Of a stretch of DNA of 64,000 bases, positions 44,154 through 53,553 are shown in pieces. Each line of letters starts with the position of its first letter. Positions within the stretch are counted from its first letter, which is position 1. Under the pieces are notes generated by a model that was not told the DNA's origin, searched no databases, and saw only the letters and a list, made by a program, of their open reading frames with translations. Position numbers and translations under genes: made by a program. Source of the DNA: Methylococcaceae bacterium (GTDB lineage: Bacteria; Pseudomonadota; Gammaproteobacteria; Methylococcales; Methylomonadaceae); the NCBI GenBank assembly GCA_030693065.1, contig JAUYBL010000009.1, forward strand, positions 1-64,000, given 5' to 3'.

Positions 44154-46478
44154 ATGAGTAAAAATCTTGTTATTGTAGAATCGCCTGCAAAAGCCAAAAC
44201 TATCGAGAAATATTTAGGCAAAGACTTTCATGTTCTCGCCTCCTATGGTCATGTTCGCGACCTTATTCCTAAAGAAGGCGCTGTTGACCCCAACAATGAC
44301 TTTGCTATGAAGTATGAAGTCATTGACCGCAACCAGCGCCATGTCCAAGCCATCAGCAAAGCCCTAAAAGAAGCAGACACTTTATATCTGGCAACTGACC
44401 CGGATAGAGAAGGGGAAGCCATTTCCTGGCATTTGTATGAACTGCTTAAAGAAAAAAAGTTACTCAAAAACAAGCCTGTACACCGGGTCGTGTTTCATGA
44501 AATCACCAAAAAAGCAGTTACTGAAGCTATTGCTCATCCAGAAGAATTGGCTATTAACTTAATCAATGCGCAACAAGCTAGGCGCGCGTTGGATTATTTA
44601 GTCGGCTTTAATCTGTCGCCGTTATTGTGGAAAAAAATCCGCCGCGGCTTGTCTGCAGGCCGTGTACAAAGCCCTGCCCTGCGCATGATCGTCGAGCGCG
44701 AATTAGAGATTGAAGCGTTCAAAACCCGCGAATATTGGACTGTTGATGCCGCACTGACCGCTCACGAACAAAACTTCAAAGCCAAACTGACCCAGTTTGC
44801 GGGTGAAAAAATCAGTCAATTCAGCATTACCGACCAAGAGCTGGCTGAAAAAACCAAACAAACCCTGCTTGATGCCGCCGACGGCCAGTTGCTGGTCGAC
44901 AAACTCGAAAAGAAACAACAAAAACGTCAACCTGCCGCACCTTTCATCACCTCAACGTTGCAACAAGAAGCCTCGCGCAAATTGGGTTTTACCACCAAAC
45001 GCACGATGATGGTCGCCCAGCAGCTTTATGAAGGGATCGACATCGGCGGCGAAACGGCTGGTTTGATCACCTATATGCGTACCGACTCGGTCAATTTGTC
45101 GGTTGAGGCTGTCGATGACATACGTTCTCTGGTTGCCGAAATCTACGGCCCTGAAAACGTCCCAAAAGAGCCTCGGGTATTCAAAACAAAATCCAAAAAC
45201 GCCCAAGAAGCTCACGAAGCGATACGCCCGACATCCGCGAGATATTTGCCCAACAACCTTAAAAATTATCTGAGTGCCGAACAGCTCAAACTTTACGAAT
45301 TGATCTGGAAGCGCACCATGGCCTGCCAGATGATTCACGCCACACTCAACTTGGTTGGCGTTGATTTAAGCTGCGGCAACGGCCAGCATGTATTCAGAGC
45401 TACTGGATCAACCATTGCGATACCCGGTTTTATGGCTGTTTATTTGGAAGGTAAAGACGACACCAAAGAAAGCGACGATAAAGAAAGCTTCCTGCCGCCT
45501 TTAGAAGAAGGCCGCCCAGTTACCTTAAATGACATCAATGCCATACAACACTTTACCGAACCGCCGCCGCGATATGGCGAAGCCAGTTTGGTAAAATCTT
45601 TGGAAGAACACGGCATCGGCCGACCTTCGACCTACGCATCGATTATTTCGACCCTGCAAAATCGCGATTACGTGACCCTGGATAGCAAGCGTTTCTATCC
45701 CACTGATGTCGGCAGAATCGTCAACAAATTCTTGACGGAACATTTCACCAAATACGTCGATTACGACTTCACCGCCAATCTTGAAGATGAGCTGGATGCC
45801 GTATCACGGGGGGAAAAGGACTGGATTCCATTGATGCACGAATTCTGGAAGCCTTTCACCACACTGATCCATGAGAAAGAAGAAAGCGTGCAGCGTAAAG
45901 ATGTCACGCAAGAAGCCATCGACGAAAAATGCCCTGAATGTGCCAGTCCGCTGTCTATTCGTCTGGGCAAAAACGGCCGCTTTATTGGCTGCACCAACTA
46001 CCCGACGTGTTCCTACACCCGCAATCTAAACGACGATGGCGCTGCCAGTAATGAGCCTGAAGTCGTTGAAGGCCGCGTCTGCCCCAAATGCGAATCGCCG
46101 TTGGTGCTCAAAACCGGTCGCTACGGCAAATTTATCGGTTGCAGCAACTACCCAAAATGTCGGCACATCGAACCCATCGAAAAACCTGCAGATACCGGCG
46201 TTGAATGCCCGCAATGCAAAAAAGGCAGCATCCTCAAACGCAAATCCCGTAACGGCAAAATCTTCTATTCCTGCTCCGAATACCCCAAATGCGACTATGC
46301 CCTATGGAATGCGCCGGTCAAAGAAAGCTGCCCGGAATGCAACTGGCCGATACTGACCGTCAAAGAAACCAAACGCCATGGTGTAGAGAAAGTCTGCCCG
46401 CAAAAAGACTGCAAATACGCGACACCGTATGAAGGTGATCCGGCGGATGTGCAGGGGCCTAAGGATGTGGTTGGGTAG
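44154..46478 (+). CDS. topA: DNA topoisomerase I
   Basis: A 774-aa type IA topoisomerase that relaxes negative supercoils. The TOPRIM domain begins NLVIVESPAKAKTIEKYLG and holds the DPDREGEAISWHL acidic motif. The catalytic Tyr lies in LITYMRTDSVNLS near residue 308. Four C-terminal zinc ribbons start at about residue 600 (CPECASPLSIRLGKNGRFIG, CPKCESPLVLKTGRYGKFIG, CPQCKKGS, CPECNWPI). The gene follows smg by 26 nt. Confidence 0.97.
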   Translation: MSKNLVIVESPAKAKTIEKYLGKDFHVLASYGHVRDLIPKEGAVDPNNDFAMKYEVIDRNQRHVQAISKALKEADTLYLATDPDREGEAISWHLYELLKEKKLLKNKPVHRVVFHEITKKAVTEAIAHPEELAINLINAQQARRALDYLVGFNLSPLLWKKIRRGLSAGRVQSPALRMIVERELEIEAFKTREYWTVDAALTAHEQNFKAKLTQFAGEKISQFSITDQELAEKTKQTLLDAADGQLLVDKLEKKQQKRQPAAPFITSTLQQEASRKLGFTTKRTMMVAQQLYEGIDIGGETAGLITYMRTDSVNLSVEAVDDIRSLVAEIYGPENVPKEPRVFKTKSKNAQEAHEAIRPTSARYLPNNLKNYLSAEQLKLYELIWKRTMACQMIHATLNLVGVDLSCGNGQHVFRATGSTIAIPGFMAVYLEGKDDTKESDDKESFLPPLEEGRPVTLNDINAIQHFTEPPPRYGEASLVKSLEEHGIGRPSTYASIISTLQNRDYVTLDSKRFYPTDVGRIVNKFLTEHFTKYVDYDFTANLEDELDAVSRGEKDWIPLMHEFWKPFTTLIHEKEESVQRKDVTQEAIDEKCPECASPLSIRLGKNGRFIGCTNYPTCSYTRNLNDDGAASNEPEVVEGRVCPKCESPLVLKTGRYGKFIGCSNYPKCRHIEPIEKPADTGVECPQCKKGSILKRKSRNGKIFYSCSEYPKCDYALWNAPVKESCPECNWPILTVKETKRHGVEKVCPQKDCKYATPYEGDPADVQGPKDVVG

Positions 46479-46538
46479 TTGGACAACCGACATACTAATA
46501 GAATGGATGTGACTCACAACCTATTACTCTAATTTCAT

Positions 46539-47132
46539 ATGCCAGAAATTTCAGAAACAATACAACTGCTTCAATACTTGCTTCCTGGCTTTTTAGCAGC
46601 ATGGATATTCTATGGGCTAACGTCACATTTAAAACCTATCCAGTTCGAAAGAGTTATACAGGCTTTAGTATTTACACTAATTATTAATGTCCTTATCGTT
46701 CCAACCAAGTGGGCCTTATTGCATATCGGAAACATATTTGCGGTATCGCAATGGAACTCTACTTCAGAATTAGTTACATCTGTAATTTTTGCTATTTTGA
46801 TTGGAGGCTTTCTTTCTCATCTAACGAACAATGATTCATTTCATAGTCGTTTAAGACGTTTTGGATTCACCACAAGATCATCACACCCGTCTGAATGGCA
46901 TGGAGTTCTAAGCCAGCATGAATGGTATGTTGTATTGCATTTTAAAGATGATAAACGCCTACTTGGCTATCCTAAGGTTTGGCCTTCAGAACCCGAAAAA
47001 GGACATTTCTATATAATGCAACCATCATGGTTAGGCCAAGATGGAACTGGAAGTAATATTGAAGGTTGTGAAGGAATATTAGTGAATACTTCAGATGTGC
47101 GCTGGGTCGAATTTGTAAATAAGGAGAATTAA
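46539..47132 (+). CDS. DUF6338-like membrane protein
   Basis: 197 aa. Three hydrophobic segments (LLQYLLPGFLAAWIFYGLTS, ALVFTLIINVLIVPTKWALL, LVTSVIFAILIGGFLSHLTN) precede a ~100-residue soluble part (SEWHGVLSQHEWYVVLHFKD, WPSEPEKGHFYIMQPSWL) that resembles the DUF6338 family; the assignment rests on recognition and is not certain. The AT-richer, accessory look and lack of a good ribosome site contrast with topA upstream. A proline-rich microprotein follows after 2 nt. Confidence 0.7.
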   Translation: MPEISETIQLLQYLLPGFLAAWIFYGLTSHLKPIQFERVIQALVFTLIINVLIVPTKWALLHIGNIFAVSQWNSTSELVTSVIFAILIGGFLSHLTNNDSFHSRLRRFGFTTRSSHPSEWHGVLSQHEWYVVLHFKDDKRLLGYPKVWPSEPEKGHFYIMQPSWLGQDGTGSNIEGCEGILVNTSDVRWVEFVNKEN

Positions 47133-47134
47133 AG

Positions 47135-47275
47135 ATGGCTCAAAATACCCCACCAAACAGAACTCAACCACCTAGCCAAAGTCGTAAAGATCAGGCTAAC
47201 GTTAATCCACCACCTCCAGCAACTCGACCAGAATTGCCTAGAATGCCTGCACCACCATCCAGTAAACAAGGATAA
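47135..47275 (+). CDS. Proline-rich microprotein
   Basis: A 46-residue frame (MAQNTPPNRTQPPSQSRKDQ...) with about a third proline and no hydrophobic segment, so it should be disordered. AAGGAGAATTAAAG gives a strong ribosome site, and it begins 2 nt after the stop of the DUF6338-like gene, so it is probably translated with it. The function is unknown. Confidence 0.6.
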   Translation: MAQNTPPNRTQPPSQSRKDQANVNPPPPATRPELPRMPAPPSSKQG

Positions 47276-47321
47276 GAGCCCAATCAAGGCACTCTTTTCG
47301 TCCTCGACACGCCACTAAAGC

Positions 47322-47348
47322 GGCGGATTACGCTCACGTTAATCCGCC
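47322..47348. repeat. Short palindromic repeat of the GGCGGATTA type
   Basis: GGCGGATTA (47322-47330) and TAATCCGCC (47340-47348) form a perfect 9-bp hairpin followed by CTAC. This hairpin type is scattered in many proteobacterial genomes between genes. The wider gap 47276-47514 holds nothing else convincing; a 52-residue frame at 47381-47539 has no ribosome site. Confidence 0.5.
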
Positions 47349-47514
47349 CTACATATTCATTTTTTGCTTGGATTCAAATTATGCCAATTATCATCCTACC
47401 TATTAACGATGCAATTGATGATCCATTGAATAAGCCAGTTTCTAAACTCGAAAAAAACATAAATAACCTAAATGCTAAAGTCTGCGAAAAGCCTTCAGAG
47501 CAGCATTCACCTAA

Positions 47515-47631
47515 GAATCACGCTGGCAAGAAACAATAGAGGCGCTTGATTCAGTTAAGGCCGGAAGATCAATTGATTGCGAAAGCCTTCATAAATGGCT
47601 GGCATCTTGGGGCTCATCAAACAAGAAGTCA
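47515..47631 (+). pseudogene. C-terminal relic of a CopG/ribbon-helix-helix antitoxin
   Basis: An open frame without start codon reads RWQETIEALDSVKAGRSIDC and then SLHKWLASWGSSNKK. This is the characteristic C-terminus of a family of ribbon-helix-helix antitoxins that pair with ParE-type toxins. The DNA-binding N-terminal half and any toxin are missing, and the frame runs into the start of tsaC. It is a toxin-antitoxin remnant. Confidence 0.6.
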
Positions 47632-48185
47632 TGCATAACCTCACCTTCAAAATAACCAACGCCGTCCGCCATATCAAAGCTGGCGAAGTCATTGCTTATC
47701 CGACAGAAGCAGTTTACGGCTTGGGCTGTGACCCGCTCAACGAATATGCAGTGATGAAACTGCTTAAAATCAAACAACGTCCGATTGAAAAAGGGCTGAT
47801 TCTTATCGCTTCGTCACTGGAACAACTGCACCCTTATTTGGTTCTGGGCCCCACCATTATCGAGCGCGTCAGCGCCACTTGGCCCGGCCCGGTCACTTGG
47901 GTGATTCCGGCACAGCCGTGGGTGCCTAGGTGGCTGACGGGAGATCATGACTCTCTGGCGGTACGTGTCACCGCACATCCAATAGCAGCGGCTTTATGCG
48001 AGCGCTTCGACGGCCCGTTGGTATCAACCAGCGCCAACCAAACAACACGACCGGCGATTAGATCAGCAAGAAAATTACTCAAATCCTTTGCAGGCAGTGG
48101 TATTTATATCGTGCATGGCGAAGTGGGTGGGTTACGGCGAGAAACAGCTATTTATGATGCAATTACAGGCCTGCAGTTGCGTTAA
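47631..48185 (+). CDS. tsaC: Threonylcarbamoyl-AMP synthase
   Basis: A 184-aa YrdC/Sua5 short-form enzyme for the t6A37 modification of tRNA. Motifs: AVRHIKAGEVIAYPTEAVYG, LGCDPLNEYAVMKLLKIKQR, WPGPVTWVIPA, DSLAVRVTAHPIAAALCE and GPLVSTSANQTTRPA. The frame starts at 47595, but those 12 codons lie over the antitoxin relic and are not family-like, so the ATG at 47631 is chosen. It follows the dprA-smg-topA order as in E. coli. Confidence 0.94.
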   Translation: MHNLTFKITNAVRHIKAGEVIAYPTEAVYGLGCDPLNEYAVMKLLKIKQRPIEKGLILIASSLEQLHPYLVLGPTIIERVSATWPGPVTWVIPAQPWVPRWLTGDHDSLAVRVTAHPIAAALCERFDGPLVSTSANQTTRPAIRSARKLLKSFAGSGIYIVHGEVGGLRRETAIYDAITGLQLR

Positions 48186-48202
48186 TCAGGTAAGACTTAT
48201 AG

Positions 48203-48241
48203 AAAAAAGCGCTGGTAAGTTTAATTTAGGCTTACCAGCGC
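48203..48241 (-). terminator. Terminator of the DUF2333-DUF4389 operon
   Basis: An 11-bp perfect stem (GCGCTGGTAAG at 48209-48219, complement at 48231-48241) with AAAAAA on its left side, which is a T-run on the minus strand. It lies 27 nt beyond the DUF4389 stop. Confidence 0.75.
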
Positions 48242-48250
48242 CAACTCATG

Positions 48251-48276
48251 TAACCGCCTAAAGACGGTTATTTTTT
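48251..48276 (+). terminator. Possible terminator of tsaC
   Basis: TAACCG (48251-48256) pairs with CGGTTA (48265-48270), followed by TTTTTT. It overlaps the stop codon of the convergent DUF4389 gene. The stem is short. Confidence 0.5.
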
Positions 48277-48582
48277 GACTTCTTTAGATTCGGGTACCGT
48301 CAAGTCTGCAGTCATATTCCAGTCAGAGAAAGGAAACGGCAGAGCTTCTGTATTAAAGGTCAGGAATAACAGAATGTGATAGGTATAAATTGACAGACTG
48401 CGACCAAAATTAAGAATGTTTTGATTGGCTTTGCCAGTCAACAGCGTTGATGCCACCTGCAAAATAATTACCGCCCAAATCAGCATTCTGACCAAGCTAC
48501 CAATGGCGGCAAAAATCAGCATAAAAAAAATGCGTTTCCAGGTACTTAACTGGGTCAGGTTATAGTTGATTTGCTCTTCCAT
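48268..48582 (-). CDS. DUF4389 membrane protein
   Basis: 104 aa with two membrane helices (IFFMLIFAAIGSLVRMLIWA with VIILQVASTLLTG, and LSIYTYHILLFLTFNTEALP) between charged ends. The pattern (FAAI..L.R..IW...ILQ, NFGRSLSIYTYHILLFLT) is that of DUF4389, of unknown function. It follows the DUF2333 gene by 7 nt. Confidence 0.85.
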   Translation of the reverse strand: MEEQINYNLTQLSTWKRIFFMLIFAAIGSLVRMLIWAVIILQVASTLLTGKANQNILNFGRSLSIYTYHILLFLTFNTEALPFPFSDWNMTADLTVPESKEVKK

Positions 48583-48589
48583 ACTCGCA

Positions 48590-49615
48590 TTACCCCCGGT
48601 TCATAATGTCGCGCAAATCCAGCGCAGCTGCGTTGGCACGAGCAATGTGGTTAGCTAAGGTCAACGAATAGTTAGCAAACAAGCCGAAACCGCTACCGTC
48701 CAACACCATCGGGCTCAACGTTGGCATCAAGGCACTTTCCAGCTCTCTAATCATGATGTCGACGGTACGCATCGCACGTTTATCATTCAAGATGTCCGCA
48801 AAGTCATGTTTGATGGCTCTTAAAATATGCAGCAATGCCCAACTGGCGCCACGCGCCTCATAAAATATGTCGTCTATCTCTAACCAGGTAATTTTAACGC
48901 CCGATGAACCTTTTTGATCAGCGGCTTGTTTTTCAAGTTCGGTAAGACCTGGGCCATAGTTACCGGCAGCGCTGCTGGCACTTAAGCGCGTTGACAAATC
49001 GCCTAACCGTTTAATAACAACCTCAGTGTATTGCCACAGGTTGTCGGCACGAGCATAAAACTGCGCTTTTTTGACTGGGCCACCAAATTTTTGCAGTCGC
49101 TCCATGTATTTATGCAGGGATTCAACACCCTTTTCATATTCGGCTTCAGTTGATGGCAATGCCCAAGAATTGTGCTCATAGTAAAAATACGGTTCGGCAG
49201 TTGCCAAATCGGCATCTTGTTCTGATTGCGACTGATCTCTAGCAAAATGGTTTCTTAAGGCGGTGGTTGCGTCGCGCAGCATAACTAAGGCACCGAATTC
49301 CCAGTTGGAAATATTGTCCAAAAATACGCCCGGAGGTGCGACATCATTGGTGATGTAACCGCCGCTTTTATGCAGCAACACTTCAGCAATATGCGCCAAG
49401 GTATTGGTGTAGGTATATCCCAGCGGGATATTTTCTGTGCTGTGGGTTTCTTCAGCACGTTTCAGGGCTTCGTCTTGAATGTTAAATTGACCTGGTTCAC
49501 TGCCCCACCAGGCTCCAAGAATGAATAAGACAATAGCTACGATGAGAAGAAAGACACCAAATCCCCAAAGAATGCCTTTGGATTTTATATCGTTAAGTTG
49601 TTCACTTGCCGCCAT
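48590..49615 (-). CDS. DUF2333 inner-membrane protein
   Basis: 341 aa: one N-terminal helix (FGVFLLIVAIVLFILGAWWG) and a long, mostly helical periplasmic part typical of DUF2333 (YTNTLAHIAEVLLHKSGGYI, DNISNWEFGALVMLRDATTA, ARGASWALLHILRAIKHDFA). The function is unknown. It forms a two-gene unit with DUF4389, a pairing common in gammaproteobacteria. Confidence 0.88.
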   Translation of the reverse strand: MAASEQLNDIKSKGILWGFGVFLLIVAIVLFILGAWWGSEPGQFNIQDEALKRAEETHSTENIPLGYTYTNTLAHIAEVLLHKSGGYITNDVAPPGVFLDNISNWEFGALVMLRDATTALRNHFARDQSQSEQDADLATAEPYFYYEHNSWALPSTEAEYEKGVESLHKYMERLQKFGGPVKKAQFYARADNLWQYTEVVIKRLGDLSTRLSASSAAGNYGPGLTELEKQAADQKGSSGVKITWLEIDDIFYEARGASWALLHILRAIKHDFADILNDKRAMRTVDIMIRELESALMPTLSPMVLDGSGFGLFANYSLTLANHIARANAAALDLRDIMNRG

Positions 49616-49726
49616 TACCGGAGTCCTGTAAAGAAGTTTGTCTATGTAAAAACAGAGGGATTTTTGATCTTAAAAGTGGCGCCATGTTAGCATGGTTTTT
49701 GTGGTTTTTGCTTATGACACAAAACG

Positions 49727-50635
49727 CTACCCAGGTTTTTTTTGGGCTCGAGGATGAGCTTTATCATAGACATCAGCAAGATGCTGAAAGTCTAAATGGG
49801 TATAGATTTGCGTGGTGCTAATATTGCTGTGCCCAAGTAAATCTTGCACAGCTCTTAAATCTTGACTCGACTCAAGCAAATGACTGGCAAAAGAATGTCT
49901 AAGCATATGCGGATAAACATGTTCGTCCAGGCCTTTTTTCTTACACCACAACGTCAATCTAGCTTCGACACTGCGCTGGCTTAAACGACTGCCACGATTA
50001 GACGTAAATATTGCAGATTCGCTGGTTGGCACCATCTTGCCACGCACTGCCAACCACTTTTGCAAGGCACTAATCGCCTTGCTACCGATCGGTAACAACC
50101 TGGATTTGCCACCTTTACCCAATCGAACAATCATTGATTGATCAGACAAATCCACGTCGGTCAGATTGAGCGCCGTCAACTCGCTTAGTCGCAACCCGGA
50201 TGAATAAAACAACTCAAACATCGCTATATCACGAATTTCCAGCACCGAGTCAGTGCCAGCATCTAACAAACCGTTGATTTGATCGACATCAAGAATTTTC
50301 GGTAACCGCCTCGCCTGCTTGGGTGCGCGTACTGGTTTGGCAGGGTTATTTGCAACCAGGCCGTTTTTAAGCTGGTAATTATAAAAACTTCGGATTGCCG
50401 ACAGTTCACGCTGCAGACTTTTACTGGCAATGCCTTGGCGATGGCGGTTGGCGATATGCCCTCGCACATCGCTTTGTGTTACATCCAGCCATTGCTCTAT
50501 TGCTTTGTCAGCACAGTATTGAACGAATTGTTTCATATCTCGTTGATAACTCTGCACTGTATGAGGCGATGCGCGTTTTTCAACGGTGAGCTGAGTAAAA
50601 TAATCAGCCAGCACCCGTTCGGCATCAGGTGTCAT
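49727..50635 (-). CDS. xerC: Tyrosine recombinase XerC
   Basis: 302 aa. A SAM-like N-terminal domain (ASPHTVQSYQRDMKQFVQYC) precedes the catalytic residues Arg (SGLRLSELTALNL), Lys (GKGGKSRLLPI), His-X-X-Arg (HMLRHSFASHLL), His and Tyr (LGHSNISTTQIYTHL). With XerD it resolves chromosome dimers at dif. The conserved place after dapF and DUF484 shows that it is the housekeeping enzyme and not a phage integrase. Confidence 0.97.
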   Translation of the reverse strand: MTPDAERVLADYFTQLTVEKRASPHTVQSYQRDMKQFVQYCADKAIEQWLDVTQSDVRGHIANRHRQGIASKSLQRELSAIRSFYNYQLKNGLVANNPAKPVRAPKQARRLPKILDVDQINGLLDAGTDSVLEIRDIAMFELFYSSGLRLSELTALNLTDVDLSDQSMIVRLGKGGKSRLLPIGSKAISALQKWLAVRGKMVPTSESAIFTSNRGSRLSQRSVEARLTLWCKKKGLDEHVYPHMLRHSFASHLLESSQDLRAVQDLLGHSNISTTQIYTHLDFQHLADVYDKAHPRAQKKPG

Positions 50636-51317
50636 GCTGGCCTTGCTGCATCAGGGTAATCAATCGGGTACCGATGATTTCGCCCATTTGGGTTAAAAAT
50701 AAATGTCCCATGCTGTAATGAAAGCGCCCTTCTTCCCGGCTACCGATGGCAAGAATGCCTTCCAGCTCAGTAAACAACAACGGAATAATCGCGCAAGATT
50801 TAACTTCTGGTGCCAATTCGCCAAATAACACGCGTGCTTGGGCTAAGGTCGGGCGACCGCATTTGGGCTGATTTGCCGCCAATTCTTTAGCGAATGGTTC
50901 AAGATCAGCACTGCCCGGCTCGATAAACAGATTGCCGATAGCCGAATCAGCATTGGCTTTAATAATGCGCACCGCCACAAAGTCAGTTAAAAAATAATCC
51001 GACAACACGCTATCCAGATTGGCAACCGCTTCTTCCAAGTTGGTTGAATCAAGTAAAGCCAGCGTCAACTGATGCATACGACTAAACGAAGCATCGTTAT
51101 CACGTGCTATGTCAATCAACGCAGTCAGCTGATTTTCCATTTCATGATGCCGACTTCTAAAAATTTCCAACTGCTTTGAAATCAGCGAAATTGCACTGCC
51201 GCTGGGATGCGGAATACTCAGCTTTTCCAATAAATGTAAATGTTCATGAAAAAAATCAGGATGTTGCAGTAAAAACTGCTCCACCTGTTCTGATGTTAAA
51301 GACTGTTGTTCGCTCAT
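50625..51317 (-). CDS. DUF484 protein (GAF-like)
   Basis: 230 aa: [20 protein letters not shown] at the N-terminus, a coiled-coil helix (~45-75), and a GAF-like domain ([40 protein letters not shown]). The family lies between dapF and xerC in gammaproteobacteria; its role is unknown. It overlaps both neighbours (11 nt with xerC, 4 nt with dapF). Confidence 0.92.
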   Translation of the reverse strand: MSEQQSLTSEQVEQFLLQHPDFFHEHLHLLEKLSIPHPSGSAISLISKQLEIFRSRHHEMENQLTALIDIARDNDASFSRMHQLTLALLDSTNLEEAVANLDSVLSDYFLTDFVAVRIIKANADSAIGNLFIEPGSADLEPFAKELAANQPKCGRPTLAQARVLFGELAPEVKSCAIIPLLFTELEGILAIGSREEGRFHYSMGHLFLTQMGEIIGTRLITLMQQGQHDT

Positions 51318-52141
51318 AACTCTATTTGTCCATCAAAAACAGAAACTGCGGGACCGGTCATCAACACGGGTTCACCGCGACCAGCCCAGCTTATTTTTAA
51401 ATGCCCGCCCGGCAATTCAGCAGTCACATCATGATCCAGCTGATTTTGCTCGATACCGATAACCACAGCTGCACAAGCACCGCTACCGCAAGCCAGGGTT
51501 TCAGCGGCACCACGTTCATATACACGCAACTTGATATGCTGCCGATCGACCACCTGCATAAAACCAATATTGGCCCGTTCGGGGAAAAAGGCATGGCTTT
51601 CTAAAGCCTGACCAACCTCAGATACCGACGCAGTCTTTATATCATTGACATGAATAACCGCATGGGGATTACCCATGGACACTGCGCCAAAGGCTCGTTC
51701 TTTGTCATTCACCACAACAGTATAAAAACGCGATTCCTGCTCGGCCAATACCGGTATTTCAGCGGGTTTATGTCTCGGCACGCCCATATTTACGGTGATC
51801 AAACCATCCGCATCAAAGCGCAATAATAACTGCCCGGCATTGGTATCAACGCGAATTTCATCTTTATCAGATAAATGTTTATCGCGCACAAAGCGGGCAA
51901 AACAGCGCGCGCCGTTACCGCATTGATCAACTTCGCTGCCGTCGGCATTAAAAATTCGATATTTGAAATCAGCATTATCAGAGACTGGTTTTTCTACCAA
52001 TAACAGCTGGTCAAAACCCACGCCAAAATGCCGATCGGATAAGCGCTGAACTTGCTCAGGAGCTAAATCTATCTGCTGATTAATGGCATCAATAACCATA
52101 AAGTCATTGCCTAGCCCGTGCATTTTGGTGAAATTGATCAT
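51314..52141 (-). CDS. dapF: Diaminopimelate epimerase
   Basis: 275 aa. The two catalytic Cys are present in [13 protein letters not shown] (about residue 75) and [13 protein letters not shown] (about 218). It starts [20 protein letters not shown]. It converts LL- to meso-diaminopimelate for peptidoglycan and lysine, and is directly followed in the pathway by LysA, encoded upstream. Confidence 0.97.
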   Translation of the reverse strand: MINFTKMHGLGNDFMVIDAINQQIDLAPEQVQRLSDRHFGVGFDQLLLVEKPVSDNADFKYRIFNADGSEVDQCGNGARCFARFVRDKHLSDKDEIRVDTNAGQLLLRFDADGLITVNMGVPRHKPAEIPVLAEQESRFYTVVVNDKERAFGAVSMGNPHAVIHVNDIKTASVSEVGQALESHAFFPERANIGFMQVVDRQHIKLRVYERGAAETLACGSGACAAVVIGIEQNQLDHDVTAELPGGHLKISWAGRGEPVLMTGPAVSVFDGQIEL

Positions 52142-52160
52142 AGTGTTTGGTTGTTAATGC

Positions 52161-53408
52161 TCAAGGTAATAAATGTTCGCCAGCCCAAAGCTGGGCAATG
52201 GTTTCTCGTTCACGGATAAGGTGGATTTGATCGACGTCGACCATCACCTCTGCCACCCGTGGCCTGGAATTGTAGTTAGAACTCATACTAAAACCATAAG
52301 CACCTGATGAACGGATCGCCAACAAATCGCCCTGCGCAAGTTGTAATTCCCGGTCTTTAGCTAAAAAATCACCGGTTTCACAAACCGGACCGACAATATC
52401 CCAATGCTCTGCATCGCTGCTGCTTTGCTTATTTACAGGAATAACTTCCTGCCAGGCACTATAAAGAGAAGGCCGCACCAAATCGTTCATGGCCGCATCG
52501 ACGATAGCAAAGTTTTTGTTTTCGGTAGGCTTAAGGTACTCAACCTGCGTTACTAAAATACCGGCGTTACCGACAATCGCCCGGCCCGGCTCCAGCAATA
52601 CCTCAACATTACTGTCACCCAGGCGTTGTAACACAGCACTGATGTAATCGGCGGGTTCCGGCGGTTGCTCGTCTTTATAGCGAATGCCTAAGCCGCCGCC
52701 CAAATCCAAATGATGCAGATGTATACCTTCGGCTTTCAGGGTTTCCACCAGCGCCAGCACTTTATCGAGCGCATCTAAAAATGGCCGGGTTTCAGTGAGT
52801 TGCGAGCCGATATGGCAATCGATACCAACAACGTTGATATTTGGCATTGCCGCTGCACGACGGTATTCATGCACAGCTTGATTAATGTCGATGCCGAATT
52901 TATTTTCTTTTAGCCCGGTAGAAATATACGGATGCGTTTTGGCATCCACATCCGGGTTAACCCGAAACGATACCGGCGCAATCACGCCCAGCTGTTCGGC
53001 TAAGAGATTAAGCCTATCCAGCTCTCCGCTCACTTCGACATTAAAACAACGAATTCCAAGTTTTAACGCTGCCAGCAATTCATCTTCACGCTTGCCAACG
53101 CCGGAAAACACAATTTTCTTGGCATCGCCGCCAGCCGCCAACACACGCTCCAGCTCACCCAACGACACAATATCAAAACCCGACCCCAACCGCGCCAGCA
53201 CATTAAGAATGGCGATATTGGAATTGGCTTTTACTGCGTAGCAAATTAAATGCGGATGCGTGCCAAAGGCTTGATCAAACGCCTGCCAATGCCTTGCCAG
53301 CGTGGCTCGGGAGTAGATATAACAAGGACTGCCAACTTTATAAACAATGTCTTGCACGGCAACGTCTTCGGCAAAAAGCTCGTTGTCGCGGTAATTAAAA
53401 TAATCCAT
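52161..53408 (-). CDS. lysA: Diaminopimelate decarboxylase
   Basis: 415 aa from the preferred ATG (MDYFNYRDNELFAEDVAVQD). This is a PLP enzyme of the alanine-racemase-fold group: the lysine is in ICYAVKANSNIAIL, and GIDCHIGSQLTE, HHLDLGGGLGIRY, EPGRAIVGNAGIL and VGPVCETGDFLA are conserved. The frame extends 33 codons further, but that part overlaps the lptM gene. It starts 1 nt after the lptM stop. Confidence 0.96.
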   Translation of the reverse strand: MDYFNYRDNELFAEDVAVQDIVYKVGSPCYIYSRATLARHWQAFDQAFGTHPHLICYAVKANSNIAILNVLARLGSGFDIVSLGELERVLAAGGDAKKIVFSGVGKREDELLAALKLGIRCFNVEVSGELDRLNLLAEQLGVIAPVSFRVNPDVDAKTHPYISTGLKENKFGIDINQAVHEYRRAAAMPNINVVGIDCHIGSQLTETRPFLDALDKVLALVETLKAEGIHLHHLDLGGGLGIRYKDEQPPEPADYISAVLQRLGDSNVEVLLEPGRAIVGNAGILVTQVEYLKPTENKNFAIVDAAMNDLVRPSLYSAWQEVIPVNKQSSSDAEHWDIVGPVCETGDFLAKDRELQLAQGDLLAIRSSGAYGFSMSSNYNSRPRVAEVMVDVDQIHLIRERETIAQLWAGEHLLP

Positions 53409-53409
53409 G

Positions 53410-53553
53410 TTATTGATTTTTTTGCGGTTCAGGTTTGGCAGGTTGCACACCATTTGCAGGCGCATTTTTATCGGGCAAATACAGCGGACCGGGCTGGCCG
53501 CAACCAACTACAACCGCGCTGAGTAACAACAATGTCAATGTTTTGTATTTCAT
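53410..53553 (-). CDS. lptM: LptM (YifL) small lipoprotein
   Basis: A 47-aa lipoprotein read directly from the sequence: MKYKTLTLLLLSAVVVGCGQ with the lipobox VVGC, followed by the family signature CGQPGPLYLP and a Pro/Ala/Lys-rich tail. LptM helps LptD, the outer-membrane LPS translocon, to form its correct disulfides. It heads lptM-lysA-dapF-DUF484-xerC, the same order as yifL-dapF-xerC in E. coli. The ribosome site is weak. Confidence 0.85.
   Translation of the reverse strand: MKYKTLTLLLLSAVVVGCGQPGPLYLPDKNAPANGVQPAKPEPQKNQ

Noticed and set aside
44952-45338. 128-codon minus-strand frame inside topA
   Set aside because: Lies wholly opposite the topoisomerase core and has no recognisable protein features.
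47381-47539. 52-residue frame MPIIILPINDAIDD...
   Set aside because: No ribosome binding site, no recognised similarity, and it overlaps the antitoxin relic in another frame. Kept only as a remote possibility.
49727-50635. Tyrosine recombinase as sign of an integrated element
   Set aside because: Gene order lptM-lysA-dapF-DUF484-xerC is the conserved housekeeping context, and no attachment repeats were seen.
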